DNA of 64,000 nt from Gracilimonas sp965227215 (GTDB lineage: Bacteria > Bacteroidota > Rhodothermia > Balneolales > Balneolaceae). Positions 24,905 to 34,308 of this stretch are shown piece after piece; position 1 is the first letter of the stretch; each line of letters opens with the position of its first letter. A program made the translations under genes and the position numbers. Under the pieces are notes generated by a model. The model was not told where the DNA came from, searched no databases, and saw nothing but the letters and a program-made list of their open reading frames with translations. The stretch is from contig OZ245729.1 in NCBI GenBank assembly GCA_965227215.1, positions 1,550,001-1,614,000 on the forward strand, in the 5' to 3' direction.

Positions 24905-27072
24905 AAAGATTGCTGATTCTGCTTATTTGGTTGATGCTCCCTGCGGTTCTCTCTGCTCAGGAAGAGGTTGTAGAGCTATCTACTGACATGTTTGAGCAGC
25001 ATCAGCGTCTTCAACTAGCCACGCTTGAAGGGTGGATATTCCAACAAGGTAATAACCCATCATGGGCCGAACCGGAATTCAATCCTTCGGGTTGGGCATC
25101 CTTGCGACCGGAACAACTCTCAGCGGAAATGGAAGACACCAGCGGGCGCCTTGAAGGATGGTTCAGGATCTCATTTAAGCTGGACAGCTCCTTCACCGGA
25201 ATGCCTCTTGCTATCAGCAGAGACCTATGGGCAGCCACTGATATTTATTTAAATGGAAAGCTATTCCATTCCTTTGGGGATACAGGAACTCCCTATTCTG
25301 CCTATAATCCTTACTTGAAGTACCCGGTTCCTGTTGAACTGGAGGTTGGAAAGGAATATCTCATGGCGGTTCATTTCGTTGATTATGAGACCACTTTTAC
25401 TCAGCGGGAATTACGATTAAAACCAATATACCTCAAAGATTTCCTTAATCTCACCGGCCCGGATTATGATGAATTTGTTACCCGGGATAGACGCTCCGCC
25501 TATGTTTTTGGCGCCATGACCATATCCATCAGTTTTCTTCTCTTTTTCCTTTTCTGGTTGCTCGTATTTCTGAATCCCGGGCAGAGCATTTTTAAGTGGA
25601 TTGCGTGGATGACTACCTTTACCCTATTGGCAGCAATAGGAAGTTTCTTCCAATTTTTCAATGAACTGAGTTACACCGAGGAAAAAATACGGTTCGTCAT
25701 TGCCATATCTTTACAGCCCATTTCTACCATATTTGGCTTATTAATCCTTGAATGGCTGTTAACCTCACGGGTTTCAACCTTTGTTAAGTCACTGGTAGTT
25801 GCCATTCTGGCAACCAACTTGTTAGCTCATTTATTCTCTATATCCTGGCCATTTGGAGTCGCCTTTTTTACGATGATCGGATATTATATCTATCTGATTG
25901 TTCAAAATAAGAACCGGATTAAGGGCTCTTTATGGGCAGTGGTAGCGGCTATGGTGTTTCAGGTGGTCGTAGCCTCTTTATATATAACGGTCCATAAATA
26001 TTCGCTCGACCTTTTTAATGAGTACGATAAGCTGATGACTTCCATGCTTCAGCTGGGTACTCCTTTATTGCTATTAGGGTTTATATCCATTCGATTCAGA
26101 GAAACACTCGACTCCGTAAAGAAGGAAGCAAATAAAGTACTTCAAGTTACAAAGGAGAAAAAAGAGCTTTTACAGAATCAGAATCTAATTCTTGAACAAC
26201 AGGTGGAGACCCGAACCAAGGAACTAAAGGATTCTATTGAGGAACTGAAAGCAACTCAGGAGCAACTCATCCAGCAAGAAAAACTGGCTTCTCTGGGACA
26301 ACTCACCGCCGGCATCGCCCACGAGATTAAGAACCCGCTGAACTTTGTGAATAATTTTTCGGAGTTGAGTGTGGAGTTAGTAGAGGAAATAAAAGAGGAG
26401 CTGTCAGCCGTCAGTGATCAGCTTTCAGCGGAGGATAAAGAGAAGGTGAAAGAGGCACTGGAGATCCTTGGAGACATCGAGATGAATCTGCGAAAAATCC
26501 ATGAACATGGTTCACGGGCAGACTCTATTGTCAAGTCCATGCTGGAGCACAGTCGTGGGGCTTCCGGGAAAATGGAGCCAACGGACTTGAATGCACTGGT
26601 CAAAGAATTTGTGAACCTCTCCTTCCACGGCATGCGGGCAAGCAAGAATCCCATTAACGTAGATATGGAATTTGAACTGGATGATTCGATTGGAGATGTC
26701 CCGTTGATTGCCGAAGATTTTTCAAGGGTGATTATCAATTTGTGTAATAATGCCTTTGATGCGATGAGAGAGAAAGAAATTCAAAATGAAGAATTCAAAA
26801 TGCAAAATTATTCTCCCAAGCTTACGGTTCGGACTTTCAAGAAGAATCAAGCAACTTTCATAGAAATTGAAGATAATGGGCCAGGGATTCCGGAAAATAT
26901 CAGGGAAAAGATTCTCCAGCCTTTTTTCACAACTAAGAAAGGCACGGAAGGTACGGGGTTGGGGCTAAGCATTACCAACGACATTATAAAAGCACACGGT
27001 GGTTTTTTAGAAGTTTCCACTAACCAACATGAGGGTACATGTCTAACTATTAAACTTTCCCCGGGTGGATAA
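24901..27072 (+). CDS. 7TM-DISM-like membrane sensor histidine kinase
   Basis: A cleavable signal (MKRLLILLIWLMLPAVLSAQ) leads to a ~170-residue extracytoplasmic beta-sandwich domain like 7TMR-DISMED2 (GWIFQQGNNPSWAEPEFNPS, then LWAATDIYLNGKLFHSFGDT). About seven hydrophobic helices span 200-400. A coiled coil (420-460) connects to HisKA, GIAHEIKNPLNF with His474, and HATPase (NLCNNAFDAMRE, EDNGPGIPE, GTGLGLS). The transmitter is nearly identical in protein, and largely in DNA, to that of the preceding kinase, pointing to recent duplication or gene conversion. The ligand is unknown; the domain type usually senses small molecules or sugars. It overlaps the upstream gene by 4 bp and precedes the next by 3 bp. 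Confidence 0.9.
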   Translation: MKRLLILLIWLMLPAVLSAQEEVVELSTDMFEQHQRLQLATLEGWIFQQGNNPSWAEPEFNPSGWASLRPEQLSAEMEDTSGRLEGWFRISFKLDSSFTGMPLAISRDLWAATDIYLNGKLFHSFGDTGTPYSAYNPYLKYPVPVELEVGKEYLMAVHFVDYETTFTQRELRLKPIYLKDFLNLTGPDYDEFVTRDRRSAYVFGAMTISISFLLFFLFWLLVFLNPGQSIFKWIAWMTTFTLLAAIGSFFQFFNELSYTEEKIRFVIAISLQPISTIFGLLILEWLLTSRVSTFVKSLVVAILATNLLAHLFSISWPFGVAFFTMIGYYIYLIVQNKNRIKGSLWAVVAAMVFQVVVASLYITVHKYSLDLFNEYDKLMTSMLQLGTPLLLLGFISIRFRETLDSVKKEANKVLQVTKEKKELLQNQNLILEQQVETRTKELKDSIEELKATQEQLIQQEKLASLGQLTAGIAHEIKNPLNFVNNFSELSVELVEEIKEELSAVSDQLSAEDKEKVKEALEILGDIEMNLRKIHEHGSRADSIVKSMLEHSRGASGKMEPTDLNALVKEFVNLSFHGMRASKNPINVDMEFELDDSIGDVPLIAEDFSRVIINLCNNAFDAMREKEIQNEEFKMQNYSPKLTVRTFKKNQATFIEIEDNGPGIPENIREKILQPFFTTKKGTEGTGLGLSITNDIIKAHGGFLEVSTNQHEGTCLTIKLSPGG
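26401..26432. repeat. In-frame cagccgtcagtgatcagc repeat within kinase DHp region
   Basis: This copy (ctgtcagccgtcagtgatca followed by gctttcagcgga) is at the same position as 24227-24259 of the previous kinase and encodes LSAVSDQLSAE. Confidence 0.5.
26778..26810. repeat. In-frame aattcaaaatg repeat within kinase ATPase domain
   Basis: Units aattcaaaatgaag, aattcaaaatgc and aaaatta encode IQNEEFKMQN, in the same loop that carries an unrelated repeat in the first kinase. The unit matches the repeats that bracket the four-helix-bundle gene at 4542-4963. Confidence 0.6.
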
Positions 27073-27075
27073 GCG

Positions 27076-30000
27076 ATGATTAGAAAAAACAAACTGACAC
27101 TAAGAACGGGTGCTTTCTGCCTTGTTGCTTATTTATTTCTGGCAAGTTCAGCGTTTGCCCAAACCGAACAGGAAAAGAAACCTACTCTTTTGCAAAGTGA
27201 AGCCCCTTCTCTCCGTTTCGAACATATCGGGCTTAGTGATGGCATGAATCAGGCCAGTGCAAATACCATAATGCAGGATAGTAAAGGATATTTGTGGGTT
27301 GCTACACAGGGCGGTCTGCACCGATTTGATGGCTACGAATTTAAAGTGTATAAACAAACTCCCTTTGACACCACCTCCCTTTCTGAGAATTGGGTTTGGG
27401 GCATGGCTGAATCAGCAAACGGTGATATTTGGGTCACTACGGAAGGCGGTGGATTAAACCGACTGAATCAGGCAACCGGAACATTCACGAAATATCTCCA
27501 TGACCCGGAAGACTCCACCAGTATTTCCAGCGACCGTGCTTTTATGCCTTTTGAAGACAGCCGGGGAAATCTGTGGGTAGGTACTTTCGGAAATGGGCTC
27601 AATCGTATGCCCCCCGATCAGGATGGCACGTTTTTTCGATACGAGCATGAACATGATGATCCGTCCACGATTGCCAGCCAAACTGTATTTTGGATTAATG
27701 AAGACTCAGATGGCTATCTTTGGGCCGGAAGTACCAATGGTGTCTCAAGAATTCACCCGGATACATATGAAATCACCCGTTTCCTGTTTGATATAGATGG
27801 CCGTGAGTTTTACGGAGCCCCTCAGAATATACTGGATCAATACCTTTCACCGGATATACCGGGCGCTTTATGGCTGGCATCAGGAAATGGATTGGTATTT
27901 CTGGATAGTAAAACGGGAAACTTTGAGCGATACCTGATAGAACCCAATGAAGGCGATGATGTAAATCCGCTTAACTTCCTCCATCAGGTTGTACCCGACC
28001 CTGAGAACCCGACTATTTTATGGGTGGCCGGACCGGGAACAGGCGTTGCCCGCTTTGATATTGTAGAGCGTGAGTTCACTTCCTATCGTAACAATCAACG
28101 AGACCCAAACAGCCTCAGCGATAATTTTGTTACTTCCCTATATGCCGATCGCTCCGGCACCATTTGGGTAGGTACTGCTACCAGAGGTCTCTCTGCATTT
28201 AATCCCGGTGCGGTCAATTTCACCCACTTGAAGAATAACCCTGATGATGATCAAACCATATCTCCCGGCATAGTATGGGGAGTTTTTGAAGACAGTGAAG
28301 GCACATTGTGGGTAGGAACAGATATCGGGTCTGCCGGTGACATTCTCACTGAGTTCGACATCAACACCGGCAGAGTCTCTCACTACACTTCTAACCCTGA
28401 TGATTCTACTTCGTTAATTTTTGGGTCTGTTCGGGTATTTCATGAAGATGCGAATGGCCATTTTTGGATAGGCACCAGCGGCGGACTGAGTTTATTCAAC
28501 CGTACAACCAAAAAATCTACTTATTTTCGCCACCCGCGCATTGATGGGAACCAAGGACGAAATAGCCTCTTTGCAATCGTCCCAACCACAACCAATGAGG
28601 ACATATTCTGGATTGGCAGCATTGGAGGGCTCGATCGCTTTAACTCAAAAACCGGCACCCACGAACACATTCCTCTTCCTCAGGAAGAATTAAAAGCAGA
28701 TTTTGGTCCTCCCATTCTGAGTTTACATATGGCTGAAGACAGCATGCTATGGGCAGGTACTACTTTAGGTTTATTACAAATAACCCCCGAAGGAATTGCG
28801 ACCGTAGCTTCCACCTATGATCCTTCGGATTCAACAACCATCAATAACAATCAAATACAAAGCATAGCCCAACTCAACAATGATCCGGGTGTACTTTGGC
28901 TGGCTACAACAAACGGAGGGTTGAATCGGTTTGATATACAAACCGGCACAGCTACCCACTTTACTGAGGAAACCGGGCTCTCTAATAATTCCCTATACGG
29001 TTTATTAGTGGACGATAACAACACCCTTTGGATGAGTTCTAACAAAGGCATATCCAATTTCGACCCCGCCACTGAAACATTTAGAAACTATGGGCTTGAC
29101 GACGGACTTATGGCCCTGGAATACAGCCAAAACGGATATTTCAAGAATAGTAATGGCGTTATGTATTTTGGAAGCGGCGAAGGCGTCACGGCATTTGTTC
29201 CGGAGCAACTGCATGTAAATGAAATCCCTCCTCAGGTTGTGCTTTCCGATTTTAAAATTTTCAACAAGTCTGTAATTCCCGGTCCCGATTCTCCGCTCAA
29301 AGAAGCTCTCAGCAAAACGAAGAAAATCACCCTTCCCTATCATCAAAATGAGGTAACCTTCGATTATGTAGCTCTCCACTTTGCCAATCCTAAAATGAAT
29401 ATCTATTCCTATCAGTTGGTTGGGTTTGATCCCGACTGGATTGATGCCGGAAGCAAGCGATCAGCAACCTATACCAATCTTCCGGAGGGAGAATACACGT
29501 TCAAAGTGAAAGCAGCGAATGCAGATGGTGTTTGGAATCATAAAGGAGCCTCCATTGCCCTGTCCATTTTGCCGCCCTGGTACAGAACCTGGTGGGCTTA
29601 CTCCTTAGGACTTGGCATGCTCGGATTTATGGTTTTCGGGGTTGATCGCTTTCAGCGCAGTCGCCTCTCCAAAAAAGAACAAGAGCGACAGACCCTTCGC
29701 GAAGCTGAGCTCCGGGCGGAGGCAGAAAACAAGCGCCGGTCGGATACCGAACAACTCAGCCAGATCGGAAGGGCTATCACTTCCACTCTTTCAGTTAATA
29801 AAATTATAGACACGGTTTACGAAAATGTAAATGCGCTTATGGATGCATCTATTTTTGGAGTCGGAATTTATAATGAAGAGAGAAACCGCCTGGAATTCCC
29901 GGCCACCAAAGAAAAAGGGAAGATGTTATCACCGTTTGTTAACAACCTGGATGAGGACGATCGCCTTGCTGTTTACTGCTTCAAGAATAAAAAAGAAATT

Positions 30001-31029
30001 ATAGTCGGGGATTATGCCAATGAACATACCAAGTATGTTAAAACCTACCAGCCTCCAATTGAGGGTGAAGAATCAAAATCGATATTGTATTTACCACTCA
30101 TCCAGCAAGATCGGGTGATCGGTGTTATCACTACCCAAAGCTTCCAGAAAGATGCATACACCGCTTATCATGTAAACCTGCTGAGAAACCTGGCCACCTA
30201 TGCCGCCATTGCCCTCGATAATGCCTCAGCCTATCGAAAACTGAATGCAACATTGAGTGAACTGAAAGACATGCAGCAACAGCTCATTCAGCAGGAAAAA
30301 CTGGCCTCGCTCGGACAGCTCACCGCCGGCATAGCTCATGAAATTAAGAACCCTCTCAACTTCGTAAACAACTTTTCTGACCTTAATGTAGAACTGTTAG
30401 AGGAAGCACGAGAGCTGGCCGGTGAGAATACGGACTTGAAAGACCTGCTGGCAGACATTGAGGCAAACCTCAATAAAATTCATGAGCACGGTCAACGAGC
30501 CGATTCTATTGTGAAGTCTATGTTACAGCACTCTCGTGGTGGCAGTGGCAGAAAAGAACCCACGCAAATAAATACAGTAGTAAAAGAGTATGTAAACCTG
30601 ACCTTCCACGGTATGCGGGCAAGCAAAGAGCCTATCAACTCTGACATTATATTTGAGCTGGATGAAACCATAGATCCGATTCCATTAATAGCCGAAGATT
30701 TCAGCCGGGTAATCGTGAACTTGTGTAACAATGCTTTTGATGCGATGAGGGAGAAACTGAATTCAGAAGAATACACCCCGAAGCTTTTAATTCGAACTAA
30801 GAAGCATAATTCTGGAATTTCCCTCGAAATTGAAGATAACGGTCCGGGTATTCCGGACGAGATGAGAGATAAAATTATGCAGCCTTTCTTCACCACTAAA
30901 AAAGGAAAAGAAGGAACCGGCCTGGGCCTCAGCATTACCAACGATATCATTAAAGCACACGGTGGCACCATTCAGGTAGATTCTGAAAAAGGAAAGGGCA
31001 CCATATTTACGATCACCTTAAACAAATAG
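27076..31029 (+). CDS. Two-component-regulator beta-propeller (Reg_prop/Y_Y_Y) sensor kinase with GAF domain
   Basis: The 1317-residue membrane sensor has a signal peptide (ending SSAFAQ), then about 14 Reg_prop blades forming two extracytoplasmic propellers (repeated GLWVGT/GGLNRF-type motifs, residues ~50-700). A Y_Y_Y domain follows (about 735-800, YSYQLVGFDPDWIDAGSKRS), then one membrane helix (~840-860), a coiled coil, a GAF domain (~900-1045) and the transmitter with GIAHEIKNPLNF (His1088), NLCNNAFDAMRE, EDNGPGIPD and GTGLGLS. Unlike gut Bacteroides hybrids it has no receiver or AraC domain. Its transmitter resembles those of the two upstream kinases but lacks their two repeat-derived loops. 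Propeller ligands are often glycans in relatives; here unknown. Confidence 0.92.
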   Translation: MIRKNKLTLRTGAFCLVAYLFLASSAFAQTEQEKKPTLLQSEAPSLRFEHIGLSDGMNQASANTIMQDSKGYLWVATQGGLHRFDGYEFKVYKQTPFDTTSLSENWVWGMAESANGDIWVTTEGGGLNRLNQATGTFTKYLHDPEDSTSISSDRAFMPFEDSRGNLWVGTFGNGLNRMPPDQDGTFFRYEHEHDDPSTIASQTVFWINEDSDGYLWAGSTNGVSRIHPDTYEITRFLFDIDGREFYGAPQNILDQYLSPDIPGALWLASGNGLVFLDSKTGNFERYLIEPNEGDDVNPLNFLHQVVPDPENPTILWVAGPGTGVARFDIVEREFTSYRNNQRDPNSLSDNFVTSLYADRSGTIWVGTATRGLSAFNPGAVNFTHLKNNPDDDQTISPGIVWGVFEDSEGTLWVGTDIGSAGDILTEFDINTGRVSHYTSNPDDSTSLIFGSVRVFHEDANGHFWIGTSGGLSLFNRTTKKSTYFRHPRIDGNQGRNSLFAIVPTTTNEDIFWIGSIGGLDRFNSKTGTHEHIPLPQEELKADFGPPILSLHMAEDSMLWAGTTLGLLQITPEGIATVASTYDPSDSTTINNNQIQSIAQLNNDPGVLWLATTNGGLNRFDIQTGTATHFTEETGLSNNSLYGLLVDDNNTLWMSSNKGISNFDPATETFRNYGLDDGLMALEYSQNGYFKNSNGVMYFGSGEGVTAFVPEQLHVNEIPPQVVLSDFKIFNKSVIPGPDSPLKEALSKTKKITLPYHQNEVTFDYVALHFANPKMNIYSYQLVGFDPDWIDAGSKRSATYTNLPEGEYTFKVKAANADGVWNHKGASIALSILPPWYRTWWAYSLGLGMLGFMVFGVDRFQRSRLSKKEQERQTLREAELRAEAENKRRSDTEQLSQIGRAITSTLSVNKIIDTVYENVNALMDASIFGVGIYNEERNRLEFPATKEKGKMLSPFVNNLDEDDRLAVYCFKNKKEIIVGDYANEHTKYVKTYQPPIEGEESKSILYLPLIQQDRVIGVITTQSFQKDAYTAYHVNLLRNLATYAAIALDNASAYRKLNATLSELKDMQQQLIQQEKLASLGQLTAGIAHEIKNPLNFVNNFSDLNVELLEEARELAGENTDLKDLLADIEANLNKIHEHGQRADSIVKSMLQHSRGGSGRKEPTQINTVVKEYVNLTFHGMRASKEPINSDIIFELDETIDPIPLIAEDFSRVIVNLCNNAFDAMREKLNSEEYTPKLLIRTKKHNSGISLEIEDNGPGIPDEMRDKIMQPFFTTKKGKEGTGLGLSITNDIIKAHGGTIQVDSEKGKGTIFTITLNK

Positions 31030-31033
31030 AATA

Positions 31034-31423
31034 ATGAGCGAACCCATGAAATTTTTAGTGGTTGATGATGAAAAGGATGTTGAAATGCTGTTTCGTCAAA
31101 AATTCAGAAAAGAAATACGAACCAAGGCTTTGGAACTGGAGTTTGCATTCTCCGGAGATGAGGCAATTGCTATTCTCGAAAGTAATGATCCACCCGAAGT
31201 TGTGTATATATTTTCTGATATCAACATGCCGGGCATGTCGGGGCTGGAGCTCCTGGAGAAGGTGACAACTGATTTTCCACAAATAAAAGTAAGTATGATA
31301 TCAGCCTATGGAGACCAGCATAATTATGACAAAGCCATGGAATCGGGTGCAAAAGCATTCTTTACCAAACCAATTGATTTTGAAGAACTCAGAGAAGAAA
31401 TAAACCAACTGATTGGGCAATAG
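31034..31423 (+). CDS. Single-domain response regulator (CheY-like)
   Basis: This 129-residue receiver has intact phosphotransfer residues: acidic pair D11/D12, phospho-acceptor D62 (FSDINMPGM), S90 (MISAYG) and K112 (FFTKPID). There is no output domain. It lies 4 bp after the propeller kinase and 22 bp before the receiver-phosphatase, so the three kinases may phosphorylate this protein and the next. It could be a phosphate sink, a phosphorelay carrier or a diffusible effector. Confidence 0.92.
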   Translation: MSEPMKFLVVDDEKDVEMLFRQKFRKEIRTKALELEFAFSGDEAIAILESNDPPEVVYIFSDINMPGMSGLELLEKVTTDFPQIKVSMISAYGDQHNYDKAMESGAKAFFTKPIDFEELREEINQLIGQ

Positions 31424-31445
31424 AAGATCAAATTAACAGAGGGTT

Positions 31446-32612
31446 ATGGAAAAGCATAGAATATTAGTGGTTGATGATGAACCGGATTTACAGATGTTGA
31501 TCCTGCAACGGTTCCGCAAACAAATAAAAGATGACGAATACGAGTTTTTCTTTGCCGAAAACGGAGAAGAGGCCCTCGATATGCTCAGCGATTCGCTTAA
31601 CATTTCCCTGGTTTTATCAGATATCAATATGCCCAGAATGGATGGGCTCACTTTCCTGTCTGAGACACAGAAACTCGAAAACCCCATGTTCAAAACCGTC
31701 ATTGTTTCCGCATACGGCGATATGGATAATATCCGTACGGCGATGAACCGGGGTGCTTTTGATTTTGTAACCAAACCCATCGACTTCACCGACCTGAATG
31801 CCACCATTGAAAAAACCCTGAAGGAAATACAACTTATTCAGGACGGTATTCAAAACAAAAAAACGCTGGAAGCTGTACAAACTGACCTGGAAACAGCGGC
31901 ACGCATTCAGCAGAAAATGCTACCACAGGAGTTCCCCCCTTTCCCTGACCGAAAGGAATTCAACATTTACGCCGAGATGCATACCGCCAAACAAGTAGGT
32001 GGCGATTTTTATGATTTCTTTATGCTGGATGAGCATCACCTGGGCTTTGTAATTGCCGATGTGTCGGGCAAAGGTGTTCCGGCCTCATTGTATATGGCGG
32101 TTTCCCGAACAACCATCAAAGCCATTGCTTCTCAGATTGAAGACCCGGCAATCTGTCTTTCTACCGTAAATACCATGCTGATTCCAGAAAGTGATCTCAC
32201 CACTTTTGTAACCGCTTTTTATGGAGTGATGGATGTGCGAACCGGCAACGTCCGGTATTGCAACGGCGGTCATAATTTACCCTACATCGTGAGAAATGAC
32301 GGAACCGCAGAAGAAGTGGAGCCAACGGAAGGTATCCTGCTTGGCAAAATTGAACCATTCAACTTTGAGACGAAAGAGTTTACGCTCGAACCGGGTGAAA
32401 AGATCCTGCTATTCACCGATGGCGTGACTGAAGCTACGGCCGCAGATGAATCTATGTATGAAGAGCCACGCCTGGAAGCTTTTTTGGAAAAACACAGTGA
32501 AGATGACATCAACAAACTGGTTCGGAGCCTGATTGTAGATGTGCTGAAGTTTATGGGTAAAGCCGATCAGTCGGATGATATTACGGTTTTATCAGTTGGG
32601 TATAATGGGTAG
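31446..32612 (+). CDS. Response regulator with SpoIIE/RsbU-type PP2C phosphatase output
   Basis: The N-terminal receiver is intact (D10/D11, D59 in LSDINMPRM, S88, K110 in FVTKPID). A coiled linker (~125-160, ending AARIQQKMLPQEFPP) connects to a PPM-type serine phosphatase with metal-binding motifs GGDFYDFF (185-192), IADVSGKGVPASLYM (203-217), and later FTDGVTEA. This architecture (RsbU/RssB-PP2C-like) dephosphorylates STAS anti-anti-sigma proteins. The only STAS protein in view is divergent at 20806-21162, at the other end of the same operon. It is therefore the likely output of the three sensor kinases. It is the last gene of the operon. Confidence 0.93.
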   Translation: MEKHRILVVDDEPDLQMLILQRFRKQIKDDEYEFFFAENGEEALDMLSDSLNISLVLSDINMPRMDGLTFLSETQKLENPMFKTVIVSAYGDMDNIRTAMNRGAFDFVTKPIDFTDLNATIEKTLKEIQLIQDGIQNKKTLEAVQTDLETAARIQQKMLPQEFPPFPDRKEFNIYAEMHTAKQVGGDFYDFFMLDEHHLGFVIADVSGKGVPASLYMAVSRTTIKAIASQIEDPAICLSTVNTMLIPESDLTTFVTAFYGVMDVRTGNVRYCNGGHNLPYIVRNDGTAEEVEPTEGILLGKIEPFNFETKEFTLEPGEKILLFTDGVTEATAADESMYEEPRLEAFLEKHSEDDINKLVRSLIVDVLKFMGKADQSDDITVLSVGYNG

Positions 32613-32635
32613 AATTACCTTTTGGTTTTATCCAT

Positions 32636-32666
32636 AAAAAAGGCTCCGACGCTGAGCGTCGGAACC
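32636..32666 (-). terminator. Hairpin with minus-strand T-run (terminator of the decayed gene)
   Basis: tccgacgc (32645-32652) pairs with gcgtcgga (32656-32663) around a tga loop. On the minus strand the stem is followed by a run of Ts (plus-strand aaaaaa, 32636-32641), so it terminates leftward transcription, i.e. of the gene remnant at 32703-32926. It may also slow the convergent kinase operon. Confidence 0.7.
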
Positions 32667-32702
32667 AGAGTTAGGGGGTACTAAGTGTTACTTACCTGAC
32701 TA

Positions 32703-32926
32703 TCAGTTTTCCAGGCTTAACCCGGCGTCCAGCGCTTTTTCCACCCTGGCTTTTACTTCGCGCAGATGTGCTTCTGTGTACGCATTGAAACTGTATGGCG
32801 GAGTTAGGCGACGGGTATTCGATTGTTAAGGTCAGTTAATTGAGCACGTGCAACTGAACGAGAATCGCCCCATAGGTATTTGAGTACCCCAATGACTCCA
32901 TCTATTCGGGTAAAAAGCCAAGGGAT
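32703..32926 (-). pseudogene. Decayed, frameshifted 3' end of an unidentified gene
   Basis: The minus strand holds two overlapping protein-like frames. The first (32926 down to stop 32804) reads GVIGVLKYLWGDSRSVARAQ and then LTDLNNRI; the second (32825 down to stop 32703) reads RRLTPPYSFNAYTEAHLREV and then KARVEKALDAGLSLEN. Joined by one frameshift around 32806-32825 they give one continuous ~75-residue C-terminus with normal amphipathic helix composition. It has no start codon, is blocked upstream by a stop, and keeps its terminator at 32636-32666. The family is not recognised with confidence; the C-terminal tail of a DUF5117/DUF4953 zinc metalloprotease is one weak possibility. The rest of the 463-base gap shows no gene. 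Confidence 0.5.
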
Positions 32927-33059
32927 TTATCCCTTCATTTCCCAAATCATAAACCCGTAGTAAGAGAATTATTCATCAAAAAACGATATTTGGCTTTTGC
33001 TTTGCAGGTTGTACTTTTCAGGTATAACAATCGGGGACAACTTTATTAATTAATCAGGC

Positions 33060-33067
33060 TAAATTTG
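33060..33067 (+). promoter_or_regulatory. -7 box (TAAATTTG) of the lytic transglycosylase gene
   Basis: TAAATTTG fits TAnnTTTG and ends 8 nt before ATG 33076, so the transcript would have almost no leader. No ideal -33 element is seen. Confidence 0.42.
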
Positions 33068-33075
33068 GGGTAATC

Positions 33076-34254
33076 ATGAAGTCATCACTAATATTTGGAT
33101 TGACTATACTTTTCTTTTCTTCCACACATATTGCGGCACAGGATGCTTCGCTCACTTGGGAAGAATACAGGCAGCAACGCCAGCAGCAGCTTGATCAAAT
33201 TCAAGCAGCACAAGACTCAGCCCTCCACCAAAGTCTTGCTGAATACGAGGCTTATGTTTTCCAGCATGAGATGGAATTCAACAATTTTCGGGATGAAATG
33301 ATCAGGGAGTGGGGAGATTTTAAAGAACGAACTAAAACTAACTGGATTGAATATCAAAATGGAGGTAAAGTACGCTGGGATGTTGATTTTGAGGAAGGAG
33401 AAGGCACCATCGAAGTACTCGCCGACGAAAATGACACCGAAGACACCCTTCTTATCTCCATCGAGAATACCGTACTGGATTTAATAAACAGTAAAGGCAC
33501 TGAGTCAGGATTGCCCGATGAAACTGAAAAAGAAATTCAACAAGAACCCATTCTTGCCGGGCAGGTTGACATCCCCGAGGATATGGACTCCCTTCAATAT
33601 GCAAAGGAAGTGGCCAAGCAAACTGAAATTAAAGAAGTGGAAGCAGAGGATGGCACCACCCGCAAAATCGCTGTTTTAAATCTTCAGCTTGTTCCGGATC
33701 ATCTGCGAACCCGGGCCGAAAAATTCAGACAGGAAGTAGAGACCTACTCAAAGAAATATGACATTGATCCTACCCTGGTTCTGGCTATTATTCATACCGA
33801 ATCTTTTTTCAATCCCATGGCGAAATCACATGCAAATGCTCTTGGGTTGATGCAAATTGTTCCCCGTACCGCAGGGCGTGATGTATATCGGGTACTCAAT
33901 GGAAAAGATGCCATTCCATCAGCAGAATATTTATTCAATCCTGATCAGAATGTGCACTTTGGCTCTACGTATATCGACATTTTGATGAACCGATACATGC
34001 GGGGAATTGAAGACAAGACTGTACATGAGTACCTGGTAATTTGCGCTTATAACACAGGAGCGGGAAATGTGGCAAGGGCTTATATCAACTCAACCAATTT
34101 TAATAATGCCCGGGATACCATCAATGGGATGAATGCTCAAGAAAATTACGATTATCTGCTGGCAAACCTGCCCTGGGACGAAACCAAAGATTATCTGAAA
34201 AAAGTAACCGAGCGTCGTGCCCAATACCAGGAATGGATTTCAGCCGATGAATGA
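33076..34254 (+). CDS. MltC-like murein lytic transglycosylase
   Basis: The 392-residue exported enzyme (signal MKSSLIFGLTILFFSSTHIAAQ) cleaves peptidoglycan glycan strands. Residues ~25-210 resemble the N-terminal MltC domain (DUF3393-like: FRDEMIREWGDFKERTKTNW and KVRWDVDFEEGEGTIEV), preceded by a Gln/Ala-rich helix. The SLT domain (~230-380) contains VLAIIHTESFFNPMAKSHA with the catalytic Glu, ALGLMQIVPRTAG, and YNTGAGNVARAY. There is no lipobox Cys, unlike E. coli MltC, so it is probably soluble in the periplasm. Single-gene unit. A TAAATTTG box lies just upstream. Confidence 0.9.
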   Translation: MKSSLIFGLTILFFSSTHIAAQDASLTWEEYRQQRQQQLDQIQAAQDSALHQSLAEYEAYVFQHEMEFNNFRDEMIREWGDFKERTKTNWIEYQNGGKVRWDVDFEEGEGTIEVLADENDTEDTLLISIENTVLDLINSKGTESGLPDETEKEIQQEPILAGQVDIPEDMDSLQYAKEVAKQTEIKEVEAEDGTTRKIAVLNLQLVPDHLRTRAEKFRQEVETYSKKYDIDPTLVLAIIHTESFFNPMAKSHANALGLMQIVPRTAGRDVYRVLNGKDAIPSAEYLFNPDQNVHFGSTYIDILMNRYMRGIEDKTVHEYLVICAYNTGAGNVARAYINSTNFNNARDTINGMNAQENYDYLLANLPWDETKDYLKKVTERRAQYQEWISADE

Positions 34255-34308
34255 TTAAAGCCTTTGATAAAGGAATTTATTTCTGCTCCAGAGACTTTTC
34301 TTCTCCGT

